A DNA stretch of 64,000 bases from Parvibaculum sp046297875 (GTDB lineage Bacteria; Pseudomonadota; Alphaproteobacteria; Parvibaculales; Parvibaculaceae): assembly GCF_046297875.1 (NCBI RefSeq), contig NZ_JBKBHD010000001.1:620001-684000 (forward strand). Reading direction: 5' to 3'. The notes beneath the pieces are model-generated. The model was not told the origin of the DNA. It saw only the letters and a program-made list of their open reading frames with translations, and searched no databases. Shown here piece after piece: positions 51,507 through 60,618 of this stretch (position 1 is the first letter of the stretch; each line of letters opens with the position of its first letter). Made by a program: the position numbers and the translations under genes.

Positions 51507-53126
51507 ATGACGCAGGGAAGTTCCGCCGGGCAGCCCGATTTCGATGCAGTGATTGTCGGCGCCGGGTTTGCAGGCATGTACATGCTGCACCGGCTTCGCA
51601 AGCTCGGTCTTTCGGTGCGCGTTTTCGAGACGGGCGACGGTGTGGGGGGCACCTGGTACTGGAACCGCTATCCGGGGGCGCGCTGCGACGTGGAAAGCCT
51701 CGAGTATCAATACGGCTTTTCCGACGAGATCCAGAAAGGCTGGACCTGGACCGAACGCTATGCCGCGCAGCCGGAAATCCTGCGCTACCAGAATTATGTC
51801 GCCGACAAGCTCGACCTCAGGAAGGACATCCAGTTCGAGACGCGGGTGACGGCTGCAAAATACGATGCCCAAAGCGGCCTTTGGACAGTGGAAACCGACA
51901 AGGGCGACAGGCTGCGGACCCGTTTCTGCGTCATGGCGACGGGGTGCCTTTCGGCAGCGCGCGTGCCCGACTTCAAGGGCATCGGCGATTTTGCGGGCAA
52001 GTGGTATCACACCGGCAACTGGCCGCATGAAGGTGTCGACTTCACGGGCAAGCGCGTTGCCGTGATCGGCACCGGTTCGTCCGGCATCCAGAGCATTCCC
52101 GTCATTGCCGACCAAGCGGCGCATCTCACCATCTTCCAGCGCACGGCGAATTTCACCCTGCCGGCAGGCAACAAGCCTCTTTCGCGCGAAGAAGTCGCCA
52201 GGACCAAGGAAACGCTGCTCGCCGATCGTGAACGCGCGCGGCAGACGCGGGGCGGGCTTATCTGCTTCGATTACAACGAGGCACTTGCCGAAGAAATGAC
52301 GCCGGAGGCGCGCGAGAAAGAACTCGCGGCGCGCTGGACGCAAGGCGGCTTCGCCTTTCTCGGCGCCTATGGCGATCTCATGGCGACGAAGGAGGCAAAC
52401 GACATTGCCGCCGATTTCGCCCGGGCGCAGATGCGGGCGCGCGTCGCGAAGCCAGAGATCGCCGAGAAGCTCATGCCCTATGATCACCCGGTCGGCGTGA
52501 AACGGCTTTGCCTCGACACGGGCTATCTCGAAATCTTCAACCAGCCCAATGTCGAACTCGTCGATGTGCGCGAGACGCCGATCGAGCGGATCACGAAAGC
52601 GGGCGTGCTGTGCGGCGGTAAGGAGTACGAAGCGGACGCCATCGTTTTCGCGACCGGCTTCGACGCGATGACGGGTGCCATTCTCGGCGTCGATATCACG
52701 GGCCGCGATGGCGAGAAGCTCCGCGAGAAATGGGCGGCGGGACCGCGCACCTATCTCGGCCTCGGCTCGGCGGGCTTTCCCAATCTTTTCTTCATCACCG
52801 GCCCCGGCAGCCCCTCCGTTCTCAGCAACATGATCGTCTCGATCGAACAGCATGTGGACTGGATCACGGACTGCATCTCGAAGCTCACCAGCGGCAATAT
52901 CCGCTCCATCGAGGCGACGAAGGATGCCGAAGATGCATGGGTGGCGCATGTGAACGAGCTCGCCGCGGAATCGCTCTATCCGCAAGCGAACTCCTGGTAT
53001 ATGGGCGCGAATATTCCTAGCAAGCCGCAAGTCTTCATGCCTTATCCGGGCGGCGTCGATGTCTATGGGCAGAAGCTCGCAGAGGTCGCCGCCGCGGATT
53101 ACGAAGGGTTCCTGCTCGGGGCGTGA
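51507..53126 (+). CDS. Baeyer-Villiger monooxygenase
   Basis: The 539-residue flavin monooxygenase inserts oxygen next to a ketone. The FAD Rossmann motif is VIVGAGFAGMYMLHRL at residues about 14-30, followed by GGTWYWNRYPGARCDVES, the fingerprint FAGKWYHTGNWP near residue 166, and the NADP Rossmann GTGSSGIQ near 192. These are class I Baeyer-Villiger signatures (cyclohexanone/phenylacetone monooxygenase type). ATG 51507 has a strong GGGAGGAG site. It is separated from the acyl-CoA carboxylase by 82 bp and may feed its ester or acid product into CoA metabolism. Confidence 0.92.
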   Translation: MTQGSSAGQPDFDAVIVGAGFAGMYMLHRLRKLGLSVRVFETGDGVGGTWYWNRYPGARCDVESLEYQYGFSDEIQKGWTWTERYAAQPEILRYQNYVADKLDLRKDIQFETRVTAAKYDAQSGLWTVETDKGDRLRTRFCVMATGCLSAARVPDFKGIGDFAGKWYHTGNWPHEGVDFTGKRVAVIGTGSSGIQSIPVIADQAAHLTIFQRTANFTLPAGNKPLSREEVARTKETLLADRERARQTRGGLICFDYNEALAEEMTPEAREKELAARWTQGGFAFLGAYGDLMATKEANDIAADFARAQMRARVAKPEIAEKLMPYDHPVGVKRLCLDTGYLEIFNQPNVELVDVRETPIERITKAGVLCGGKEYEADAIVFATGFDAMTGAILGVDITGRDGEKLREKWAAGPRTYLGLGSAGFPNLFFITGPGSPSVLSNMIVSIEQHVDWITDCISKLTSGNIRSIEATKDAEDAWVAHVNELAAESLYPQANSWYMGANIPSKPQVFMPYPGGVDVYGQKLAEVAAADYEGFLLGA

Positions 53127-53208
53127 CCGGCAGCCCGCATTTGACAGACGGGCACTGGGTTCTTACTCAGGCTGAAACGCCATTTCCGGGGCGAGGGAGG
53201 CCCTTTGC

Positions 53209-56200
53209 ATGAAAAGCCTGTTGATCGCCAATCGCGGCGAGATTGCCGTGCGCATTGCGCGCGCCGGTTCGGAACTCGGACTGCGGACCGTCGCCGTCTA
53301 TGCAGAAGACGACACGCTGTCGCTTCATGTGCGTGCCGCCGATGACGTCCTGCCGCTGACGGGAACGGGCGCCGCCGCCTATCTCGACATTCGGCAGATC
53401 GTGGCGGAAGCAAAGAAGGCAGGCTGCGATGCGATCCATCCGGGCTATGGCTTTCTGAGCGAGAATGCCGCTTTCGCCGAAGCCTGCGCAAAGGAAGGCA
53501 TCACCTTCATCGGCCCCTCGCCGGAGGCGCTGCGCCTTTTCGGCGACAAGGCCGAAGCCCGCGCGCTTGCGGCGAAGCTCGGCGTGCCGCTCTTCCCCGG
53601 CACGAATGGCGCAACGGGCCTTGAGGAGGCGCGCAGCTTCATGGAGACCCATGGCGCCGTCATGCTGAAGGCGCTGGCGGGTGGTGGCGGGCGCGGCATG
53701 CGCGCCGTCACCGATCCGAAGGACCTCGCGGAGGCCTATGAGCGCTGCCGCTCGGAAGCGCAGGCCGCTTTCGGCAGCGGCGACATCTATGTCGAGAAGC
53801 TCGTTCGCAAGGCGCGTCATATCGAAATCCAGATCGCCGGCGACGGCACGAATATCATCGATCTCGGCGAGCGCGAATGTACGCTGCAGCGGCGCAACCA
53901 GAAAGTTGTCGAAATCGCGCCGAGCCCGACGCTCGATACGGGACTTCGCAAACGCCTTGTCGAAGCGGCGCGGACACTTGCAAGTGCTGCCAGCTACAAG
54001 GGGCTCGGCACTTTCGAGTTCCTGATCGACATGGAAGCGAAGAAGGCCGAAAGCTCCATCGCCTTCATGGAAGCCAATCCGCGATTGCAGGTAGAGCATA
54101 CCGTCACCGAAGAAGTGACGGGCATCGACCTCGTAAAGACGCAGCTACGCATTGCGGCGGGCGCGACGCTGAAAGATGTGGGCCTTGCCGACGTGCCTGC
54201 CCCGCGCGGCTTCGCGATCCAGCTTCGCGTCAATATGGAGCGGATGAACGAGGTGGGAGAAGCCGTGCCGACGGGCGGCGTGCTCAACGCGTTCACGCCA
54301 CCTTCCGGCCCCGGCATCCGCGTCGACACATTCGGCTATGCGGGCTACCGCACGAGTCCGAATTACGACTCGCTTCTTGCCAAGCTCATCGCCCATTCGT
54401 CTTCGCCGGACTATGCTTCTGCCGTTTCGCGTGTGCGCCGTGCCTTGAGCGAATTCCAGATCGAGGGCGTAATGACGAACCTTTCCTTCCTGCAGGCGCT
54501 TCTTGCGCGGGCGGAAGTGCAGGCGAACGAGGTTCACACCGGTTTCATCGCCGAACATGCCGCCGAACTTGTGAAAGTGGAGGCAACGCCTTCACGCTTC
54601 TTTGCGGGCGGCAATGGCACGAGTGCCGCCGCCGCCAGGCATGTCGAAGGCCCGGCAGGTACGGCGCCCGTTCCTTCCACCATGCAAGGCAAGGTCATCT
54701 CCATCGATGTCGCCGAAGGCGCAACTGTCGCCAAGGGGCAGCAGATTGCCGTGCTCGAAGCGATGAAGATGGAGCACACGATTGCAGCGCCCTTTGGCGG
54801 CACGGTGCGCAAGGTGGCTGCTGTCACCAATGCAACGCTCATGGAAGGCGAGCCGATTCTCTTCATCGAGGCGGGTACAGGCGGCGACCAGGCGGCAGTG
54901 ACGGAAGAAGCGATCGATCCCGACTACATCCGGCCCGACCTGCAGCATGTGATCGACCGCCATGCCGTCGGCCTTGACGAGAACAGACCGGACGCAGTGG
55001 CAAGGCGGCGCAAGCGCAACCAGCGCACTGTGCGCGAGAACATCGCCCATCTCTGCGACGAAGGCAGCTTCATCGAATATGGCGCGCTGGCGCTTGCCGC
55101 GCAGCGCCGCCGCCGCTCGATGGAGGAGCTCTTGAAGATGAGCCCGGCGGACGGGCTCGTTTCCGGCGTCGGCACGGTGAACGCTTCGCTTTTCGGCGAG
55201 GAAAAGGCGCGCGCGCTGGTGATGGGTTATGACTTCACCGTCTTTGCGGGCACGCAGGGCGCGATGAACCACAAGAAGATGGACCGCATGCTCTTTCTCG
55301 CGCGGGACCAGAAGCTTCCGGTGGTGCTGCTGGCCGAAGGCGGCGGCGGGCGGCCCGGCGACACGGACACCGCAGGCGTTGCCGGCCTCGACACACCGAC
55401 CTTCCACACATTCGCGACGCTCTCAGGCAAGGTGCCGCTTGTCGGCATGACGGCGGGGCGTTGCTTTGCAGGCAATGCGGCGCTGCTCGGCTGCTGCGAT
55501 GTCATCATCGCGACGGCCGATTCCAATATCGGCATGGGCGGCCCGGCGATGATCGAGGGCGGCGGGCTTGGCGTTTATGCGCCGGAGGATGTCGGCCCCG
55601 CCGAGGTTCACCGCAAGAACGGCGTCATCGACATTTTCGTGAAGGACGAGGAAGAGGCAATCGAGGCCTGCAAGAAGTATCTCTCCTATTTCCAGGGGCC
55701 GGTGGCCGAGTGGGAGGCGAGCGACCAGCGCATGCTGCGCCATCTCATTCCCGAGAACCGGCTCCGCGCCTATGACATCGACAAGGTGATCGAAGCGGTG
55801 GCGGACAATGGCTCCGTGCTCGAGCTGCGCGCGGCATTCGGCATCGGCATCAAGACCGCGCTTATCCGCATGGAAGGCCGGCCGATGGGGCTGATGGCGA
55901 ACAATCCCTACCATCTCGGCGGCGCAATCGACGCGGAAGCCGCCGACAAGGCCGCGCGCTTCATGCAGCTTTGCGATGCGTTCGGTCTGCCGATCCTCTC
56001 GCTCTGCGATACACCGGGCTTCATGGTCGGCCCCGAGATCGAGAAGGCAGCGCAGGTGCGCCATGTGAGCCGCATGTTCGTGACGGCGGCAAACATGTCC
56101 GTGCCGCTCTTCGCCGTGGTGCTTCGCAAGGGCTATGGCCTCGGCGCGCAGGCGATGACGGCGGGAAGCTTCCACGCGCCCTTCTTCAATATCTCCTGGC

Positions 56201-56478
56201 CGACCGGCGAGTTCGGCGGCATGGGGCTTGAAGGCGCGGTCCGCCTCGGCTATCGCCGCGAGATGGAAGCGATCGAAGACCTGGAAGAGCGTGACGCCTT
56301 CTACCGCAAGATGGTCGACCGCTATTACGAGAACGGCAAGGCGACCAATATGGCCTCCTTCCTCGAAATCGACGCGGTGATCGACCCGGCTGAAACGCGG
56401 CACTGGGTCATGCGCGGCATGAAATCCCTGCCGCCTGTGGGCCCGCGCACCACGCGGAGTTTCATCGACACATGGTGA
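53209..56478 (+). CDS. Single-chain acyl-CoA carboxylase
   Basis: This 1089-residue protein fuses biotin carboxylase, biotin carrier and carboxyltransferase in one chain. The biotin carboxylase part (about 1-450) has the ATP-grasp GGGGRGMRAV loop and EANPRLQVEHTVTEEVTG. The carrier domain ends at EAMKMEHTIAAP, with the biotinylated Lys at residue 520. The carboxyltransferase part (about 590-1089) has both CT halves, including GGGGRPGD and NISWPTGEFGGMG. Single-chain carboxylases of this kind act on acetyl- to long-chain acyl-CoA. Its exact acyl specificity cannot be read here. Confidence 0.92.
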   Translation: MKSLLIANRGEIAVRIARAGSELGLRTVAVYAEDDTLSLHVRAADDVLPLTGTGAAAYLDIRQIVAEAKKAGCDAIHPGYGFLSENAAFAEACAKEGITFIGPSPEALRLFGDKAEARALAAKLGVPLFPGTNGATGLEEARSFMETHGAVMLKALAGGGGRGMRAVTDPKDLAEAYERCRSEAQAAFGSGDIYVEKLVRKARHIEIQIAGDGTNIIDLGERECTLQRRNQKVVEIAPSPTLDTGLRKRLVEAARTLASAASYKGLGTFEFLIDMEAKKAESSIAFMEANPRLQVEHTVTEEVTGIDLVKTQLRIAAGATLKDVGLADVPAPRGFAIQLRVNMERMNEVGEAVPTGGVLNAFTPPSGPGIRVDTFGYAGYRTSPNYDSLLAKLIAHSSSPDYASAVSRVRRALSEFQIEGVMTNLSFLQALLARAEVQANEVHTGFIAEHAAELVKVEATPSRFFAGGNGTSAAAARHVEGPAGTAPVPSTMQGKVISIDVAEGATVAKGQQIAVLEAMKMEHTIAAPFGGTVRKVAAVTNATLMEGEPILFIEAGTGGDQAAVTEEAIDPDYIRPDLQHVIDRHAVGLDENRPDAVARRRKRNQRTVRENIAHLCDEGSFIEYGALALAAQRRRRSMEELLKMSPADGLVSGVGTVNASLFGEEKARALVMGYDFTVFAGTQGAMNHKKMDRMLFLARDQKLPVVLLAEGGGGRPGDTDTAGVAGLDTPTFHTFATLSGKVPLVGMTAGRCFAGNAALLGCCDVIIATADSNIGMGGPAMIEGGGLGVYAPEDVGPAEVHRKNGVIDIFVKDEEEAIEACKKYLSYFQGPVAEWEASDQRMLRHLIPENRLRAYDIDKVIEAVADNGSVLELRAAFGIGIKTALIRMEGRPMGLMANNPYHLGGAIDAEAADKAARFMQLCDAFGLPILSLCDTPGFMVGPEIEKAAQVRHVSRMFVTAANMSVPLFAVVLRKGYGLGAQAMTAGSFHAPFFNISWPTGEFGGMGLEGAVRLGYRREMEAIEDLEERDAFYRKMVDRYYENGKATNMASFLEIDAVIDPAETRHWVMRGMKSLPPVGPRTTRSFIDTW

Positions 56479-56551
56479 ATCCTGCCGGCGAGTGAACCTC
56501 TGTCCGGCGAAAGACGTATCCATACGAGATTGCGTCTTTCGCCGGGCTGCC

Positions 56552-57280
56552 ATGAACGAAAATTCAAAATCCGACCTGTCCTCGATCCCCGATGACGGCA
56601 TTGCCGTCATTGCCGGGGCGGGCGGCGCCATTGGCGGGTCGCTGGCGGACATGGCGGAGGCAAGCGGCCGGTTTCGTGACGTGGTGCGATTGTCGCGCGT
56701 TACAACGCCTTCACTGGACCTGCTCGACGAGGCGAGCATCGAAGCGGCGGCAAGCGCCATTGCTGCGAAGAAAGCCCCGATGCGGCTCGTCATCGATGCG
56801 ACGGGATTTCTCCACAATGAGGATTTTCTGCCTGAGAAGAGCCTCCGCCAGATCACGACCGCTCACATGGTCTATGCATTCACGGTGAACGCCATCGGAC
56901 CGGCGCTGCTGATGAAGCATTTCCTGCCGCTTCTTCCCGCCCAGGGGAAGTCGGTTTTCGCGACGCTTTCGGCAAAGGTCGGCAGTATCGGCGATAACAG
57001 GCTTGGCGGATGGTACAGCTATCGCGCATCAAAGGCCGCGCTCAATCAGCTACTGCACACTGCCGCCATCGAAACAGCGCGTCGGCGGCGCGATGCGGTC
57101 TGTCTCGCACTTCATCCCGGCACGGTGGAAAGTCCACTCTCGGCGCCTTTCGGGAAATCGGGGGACGGCATTCGTTCGCCGCAGGAGGCTGCCCGGAACC
57201 TCATTGCCGTGATCGAGGATGCAGATTCCGTCGATAGCGGTCTCTTCCTCGACTACAAAGGCGAGGTATTGCCGTGGTAA
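56552..57280 (+). CDS. Short-chain dehydrogenase (CsgA/C-factor-like)
   Basis: The 242-residue protein is a classical SDR. The NAD(P)-binding loop is present as AVIAGAGGAIGGSLADM (a modified Gly motif), NAIGPALLMKHFLPLL supplies the central helix, and the catalytic Tyr and Lys are in WYSYRASKAALNQLL near residue 155. C-factor-type SDRs with this pattern often act in cell signalling or lipid metabolism. ATG 56552 is preferred over an upstream extension. Its stop overlaps the GTG start of the DUF393 gene by 7 bases. Confidence 0.85.
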   Translation: MNENSKSDLSSIPDDGIAVIAGAGGAIGGSLADMAEASGRFRDVVRLSRVTTPSLDLLDEASIEAAASAIAAKKAPMRLVIDATGFLHNEDFLPEKSLRQITTAHMVYAFTVNAIGPALLMKHFLPLLPAQGKSVFATLSAKVGSIGDNRLGGWYSYRASKAALNQLLHTAAIETARRRRDAVCLALHPGTVESPLSAPFGKSGDGIRSPQEAARNLIAVIEDADSVDSGLFLDYKGEVLPW

Positions 57281-57657
57281 AGAAGAACGAAGCCGAAAGC
57301 TGCGAGGTCTATTTCGATGGGTCGTGCCCGCTTTGCCGCCGCGAGATCGACTTCTACCGCCGCCGCGACGGCGCAGATGCGATCAACTGGGTCGATGTGA
57401 GCGCGTCAGACTATGCCGGTGGCGGCGGCGCTCCAGCACCTGATACGGCGATGAAGCGGTTTCACGTGAAACGGGCGGACGGTACGATTGTATCGGGCGG
57501 TGCGGCCTTTGCGGAACTATGGGCGGCTATACCGGCGCTTCGGCCCTTCGGGATTCTCTTCCGCCATCCGCCCTTTTCCTGGGCGATCGCACTTGGCTAT
57601 CGCGCGTTTCTCCCGCTGCGCCCCTGGTTGCAGAAATTCGCCGCGCAGAGGGGATGA
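57274..57657 (+). CDS. DUF393 thiol-disulfide oxidoreductase-like protein
   Basis: This 127-residue protein is a DCC/DUF393 member, a thioredoxin-like family carrying the DGSCPLCRREIDFYRRRDG motif (a CxxC redox pair) near its N-terminus. The C-terminal half is hydrophobic and proline-rich, with IPALRPFGILFRHPPFSWAI. It starts at GTG 57274, overlapping the SDR stop, and precedes the DUF2256 gene by 4 bp. DUF393 is often found near DNA-photolyase and fatty-acid genes. Confidence 0.83.
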   Translation: MVKKNEAESCEVYFDGSCPLCRREIDFYRRRDGADAINWVDVSASDYAGGGGAPAPDTAMKRFHVKRADGTIVSGGAAFAELWAAIPALRPFGILFRHPPFSWAIALGYRAFLPLRPWLQKFAAQRG

Positions 57658-57661
57658 ACCC

Positions 57662-57823
57662 ATGCCGCGGATGCGCAAGAAGGCAGACCTTCCCGAGAAG
57701 ATCTGCGAAGCCTGCGGGCGGCCCTTCGTCTGGCGCAAGAAATGGCGCGACGACTGGGACGCCGTGAAGACGTGTTCCGACCGCTGCAAGAGCGACCTCC
57801 GCGCCCGCCGCCGGAGCGCATGA
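57662..57823 (+). CDS. DUF2256 zinc-ribbon-like protein
   Basis: A 53-residue protein whose CEACGRPFVWRKKWRDDWDA and TCSDRCKSD segments form the DUF2256 Cys pattern, probably a small zinc ribbon. DUF2256 genes are commonly found beside photolyase/cryptochrome-related genes, and a remnant of such a gene follows immediately here. It is separated from DUF393 by 4 bp and from the remnant by 3 bp. Confidence 0.85.
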   Translation: MPRMRKKADLPEKICEACGRPFVWRKKWRDDWDAVKTCSDRCKSDLRARRRSA

Positions 57824-57826
57824 GCC

Positions 57827-58271
57827 GTGGGCACGCTCCGTCTCATTCTTGGCGACCAGCTGACCCGCGACATCTCGGCGCTCGACGAGCTGGACAAGGC
57901 GCGGGACGTTGTGCTGTTCGCCGAGGTCCACGAAGAATGCAGCTATGTGCGCCACCACAAGCAGAAGATTGTCTTCATTCTTTCCGCCATGCGCCACTTC
58001 GCCAGGGAATTGAGGCGTGAGGGAATCAAGGTCGACCACATCCATCTCGATGATCCGGAGAACACGGGCTCGCTCACAAGTGAACTCGCGCGCGCCCTGA
58101 AACGCCACAAGCTTTCGCGCGCCGTTGTGACGCAACCAGAAACTGCCGTCGAAGAATCCACGCCTCACCATGTCCCATCGCACGCTGGGCGGATGGGGCC
58201 GCCCCCGGCGAGAGGACATCATGAACGAGGCAGGCGCGATCTTTTTGCGCATGCACAAGGGCGAGTTGTGA
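57827..58271 (+). pseudogene. Deletion remnant of photolyase/cryptochrome-related gene
   Basis: Codons from GTG 57827 give a normal opening of the COG3046-type photolyase-related family: LRLILGDQLTRDISALDELD, VVLFAEVHEECSYVRHHKQ, IVFILSAMRHFARELRREG and HLDDPENTGSLTSEL, ending near AVVTQP at about codon 103. The next bases, in a different frame, encode the family's C-terminal tail KNPRLTMSHRTLGGWGRPRRE ending in FLRMHKGEL before TGA 58269-58271. Full-length members have about 500 residues, so roughly 350 internal codons are missing and the frame is lost near 58135-58145. The original frame runs on to 58297. Confidence 0.82.
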
Positions 58272-58277
58272 GGCGGA

Positions 58278-59369
58278 TCAGGCTGCCTCTTCCGTGACAA
58301 AGCCTTTCCATGCCCGCATATAGGTGACGAAGGCGGACCCGAGCCCTTCATCGCGCAGATGCCGCTCCGTCACGGGCAGCGACGGCGACACGTAAGCCGG
58401 ATCGGCAAGTACACGTCGCGGAAAATCATGCCGCAAGATTGCGGCGCGGCCGATCACCGCGAAGTCGTATCCGGCTTCGATCACTTCGGCCGCATCCTGC
58501 GCGCCCATGATCTTTCCCGCTGCGCCGAGCCGCACATTGCCGCGCTTCAGCTCCGTGAAGACGCTCATCAGCGAGCGGCCGTGGAACTCTTCTTCCACCG
58601 GCTCCTTCTTCACGTCCCAGAGCGACATGTCGAGATAGTCGATCTTCGCCTGCGTCAGCAACTCCGCCGCCACGTCGCGAATTTCCGCCAGCTTCAGGCC
58701 GAAGCGTTCCGGCGAAAGGCGGATGCCGAGCTGGAAGTCCGGTCCGCAAGCGGCGCGGATGCCATCCACGACTTCGAAAGTGAGCCGGGCGCGATTTTCA
58801 AGCGAGCCGCCATAGCGCCCGCCGCGCCGGTTGACCTCCGGCGAGAGGAACTGCGCAAGGAGATAGCCATGCGCGCCATGCACTTCTACGCCGTGGAAGC
58901 CCGCCTTCTCCGCGCGCTTCGCTGCCGCGATGAAGGCATCGCGCGCCGCCTCCACTTCCGCATCTGTCAGCGCGCGGGCGCCGGTTTCGGAATCATCGGA
59001 GGGGCCGACGACATCCTTCACGATCTCCTTCGGCGAGCGGATGCCGGCGTGGTGAAGCTGCACGGAAGACACCGAGCCCTGCCGGTTGATCTCGGCTGCG
59101 AGGCGCGTCAGCCCTTCAAGATGCCTGTCATCCCAGATACCGAGCTGACCGGGAAAGCCCTGCCCGCCCGCCTGCACATGGGCGGCACAGGTCATGGTGA
59201 GGCCGAAGCCGCCTTCGGCGCGCATGGTGAGCCAGCGGAACTCGTCATCCGACAGGCGGCCATCTTCGTGGCTCTGCGTATTGGTGAGCGGCGCGAGCAT
59301 GAAACGGTTCTTCATGGCCGGGCCGCGGGCAAGCGAAAGCGGCGTGGCGAGCTTGTCGGTCGTGAGCAT
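58278..59369 (-). CDS. Old Yellow Enzyme-type NADH:flavin oxidoreductase
   Basis: The 363-residue FMN TIM-barrel enzyme has the OYE pattern: NRFMLAPLTNTQS at the N-terminus, the catalytic/FMN segment SVQLHHAGIRSP, then FHGVEVHGAHGYLLAQFLSPEVNRRGGRYGGSLENRARLTFEV near residue 190, and C-terminal FVAVIGRAAIL-like YDFAVIGRAAILRHDF. Such enzymes reduce alpha,beta-unsaturated carbonyls. ATG 59369 is preceded by GAGGGA and gives the natural N-terminus. It is 52 bp downstream of the binding-protein gene and may be the end of that operon. Confidence 0.93.
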   Translation of the reverse strand: MLTTDKLATPLSLARGPAMKNRFMLAPLTNTQSHEDGRLSDDEFRWLTMRAEGGFGLTMTCAAHVQAGGQGFPGQLGIWDDRHLEGLTRLAAEINRQGSVSSVQLHHAGIRSPKEIVKDVVGPSDDSETGARALTDAEVEAARDAFIAAAKRAEKAGFHGVEVHGAHGYLLAQFLSPEVNRRGGRYGGSLENRARLTFEVVDGIRAACGPDFQLGIRLSPERFGLKLAEIRDVAAELLTQAKIDYLDMSLWDVKKEPVEEEFHGRSLMSVFTELKRGNVRLGAAGKIMGAQDAAEVIEAGYDFAVIGRAAILRHDFPRRVLADPAYVSPSLPVTERHLRDEGLGSAFVTYMRAWKGFVTEEAA

Positions 59370-59421
59370 CGGTCCCTCGAAATCAGGTTTAATGGCGATG
59401 CCCACTATATAGCCGCCCGCG

Positions 59422-60618
59422 CTAGCTGCCGTCGAGCGACATGGCCTCGGTCAGCGTCACCCAGCGGCCATCCTTGATCTGCGCGAGGAAACCCGACTTC
59501 GTCCCAAGATGATCGCCTACCGTGAAATCGATGGGCACACCGCTGAGATCGGGATCGACCCAGGGTTCGAGATCGACGAGCGCCTGCGCGAAGCTTTCCG
59601 TTGTCGGCTCGGGGCCCGCCTTCTCCATCGCTTCGGCAAAGAGACGCGCCAGCGTATAGGCGCCCACCGCCTGCACATTCGCGACGAGGTTGAAGCGCTC
59701 ATTATAGCTCTTAACCCATTCGCGGATTTTCGGGTTCGGATCGTCGGGATAGGGGATCGGTGTTTGCGAGATTGCGTAGACGCCGTTCACCGTGTCGCCG
59801 CCAAGGTCGTGGACTTCCGGCGTGTAGCAGGCCTGCGAGCAAATGAAGATCGGGTTCCAGCCGAGCGAGCGGGCAGCCTGCATTGCACCGATCGTCTCGC
59901 GTACCACGGTGCCGAGAACGACGAGCTCGACATCCGCCGCACGGAGCCGCGCGATCTGGCTCGAGAAGTCCGTCGCGCCGCGCTTGTAGGTCGTGCTTTC
60001 GACGATGGTGAGACCGTGAGCTTCGGCCTCCAGCTCCGCGCCTCGCTTCACATTGAGGCCGAATTCATCGTCCTGATAGAGCAGTCCGATCTTGGTCACG
60101 CCTTCGGTCTCGATGAAATAGCGCGTGCCGATCCGCATCGCATGGACATAGGGAATGTTCGAAGCGAACTTCAGCGGATGATAGGGATCGTAGGTCTGGT
60201 CAGCCGCCGTGAAAGGAAAGAGAATGGGTACGCCGCGCCGCAGCGCTAGCGGCATGGAGGCGATGACGGTGGGCGAACCGAGCGCCGCGATGATCGCGAA
60301 GACGCGGTCGCGATTGATGAGCTTCTGCGTGGCGAGCACGGCGCGGCGCGGATCGTATCCCGTATCCTCCACGACGAGACGGATCTTGCGGCCATGAATG
60401 CCACCCGCCTCGTTGATCTCTTCAAAGGCCATGATAAGACCGTTGCGCACCGGCACGCCCCATGAGGTGAGCGGGCCCGACAGATCCTGATGAGTGCCGA
60501 TGACGATCTCGTTGTCGTGGATGCCCTGCGTGCCGGCGTTCGCAGGCAGCGCCGTGGCTGCAGCAGCCAGAAGAATGCCCGACGCGGCCAGGGCCCTCTT
60601 GAAGCGGGTCATTGTCAT
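59422..60618 (-). CDS. Liv-type ABC transporter substrate-binding protein
   Basis: The 398-residue periplasmic protein has a signal peptide (about 1-28, RALAASGILLAAAATALPANAG) and a type I binding fold (IVIGTHQDLSGPLTSWGVPVRNGLIMAFEEINEAGGIHGRKIRLVVEDTGYDP, then GVPILFPFTAADQTYDPYHP and IGLLYQDDEFGLNVKRG). It resembles receptors for branched-chain amino acids, amides or aromatic carboxylates. It starts in the stop of the acyl-CoA synthetase gene (ATGA), which points to a carboxylic-acid or lipid-like substrate rather than an amino acid. Confidence 0.9.
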   Translation of the reverse strand: MTMTRFKRALAASGILLAAAATALPANAGTQGIHDNEIVIGTHQDLSGPLTSWGVPVRNGLIMAFEEINEAGGIHGRKIRLVVEDTGYDPRRAVLATQKLINRDRVFAIIAALGSPTVIASMPLALRRGVPILFPFTAADQTYDPYHPLKFASNIPYVHAMRIGTRYFIETEGVTKIGLLYQDDEFGLNVKRGAELEAEAHGLTIVESTTYKRGATDFSSQIARLRAADVELVVLGTVVRETIGAMQAARSLGWNPIFICSQACYTPEVHDLGGDTVNGVYAISQTPIPYPDDPNPKIREWVKSYNERFNLVANVQAVGAYTLARLFAEAMEKAGPEPTTESFAQALVDLEPWVDPDLSGVPIDFTVGDHLGTKSGFLAQIKDGRWVTLTEAMSLDGS

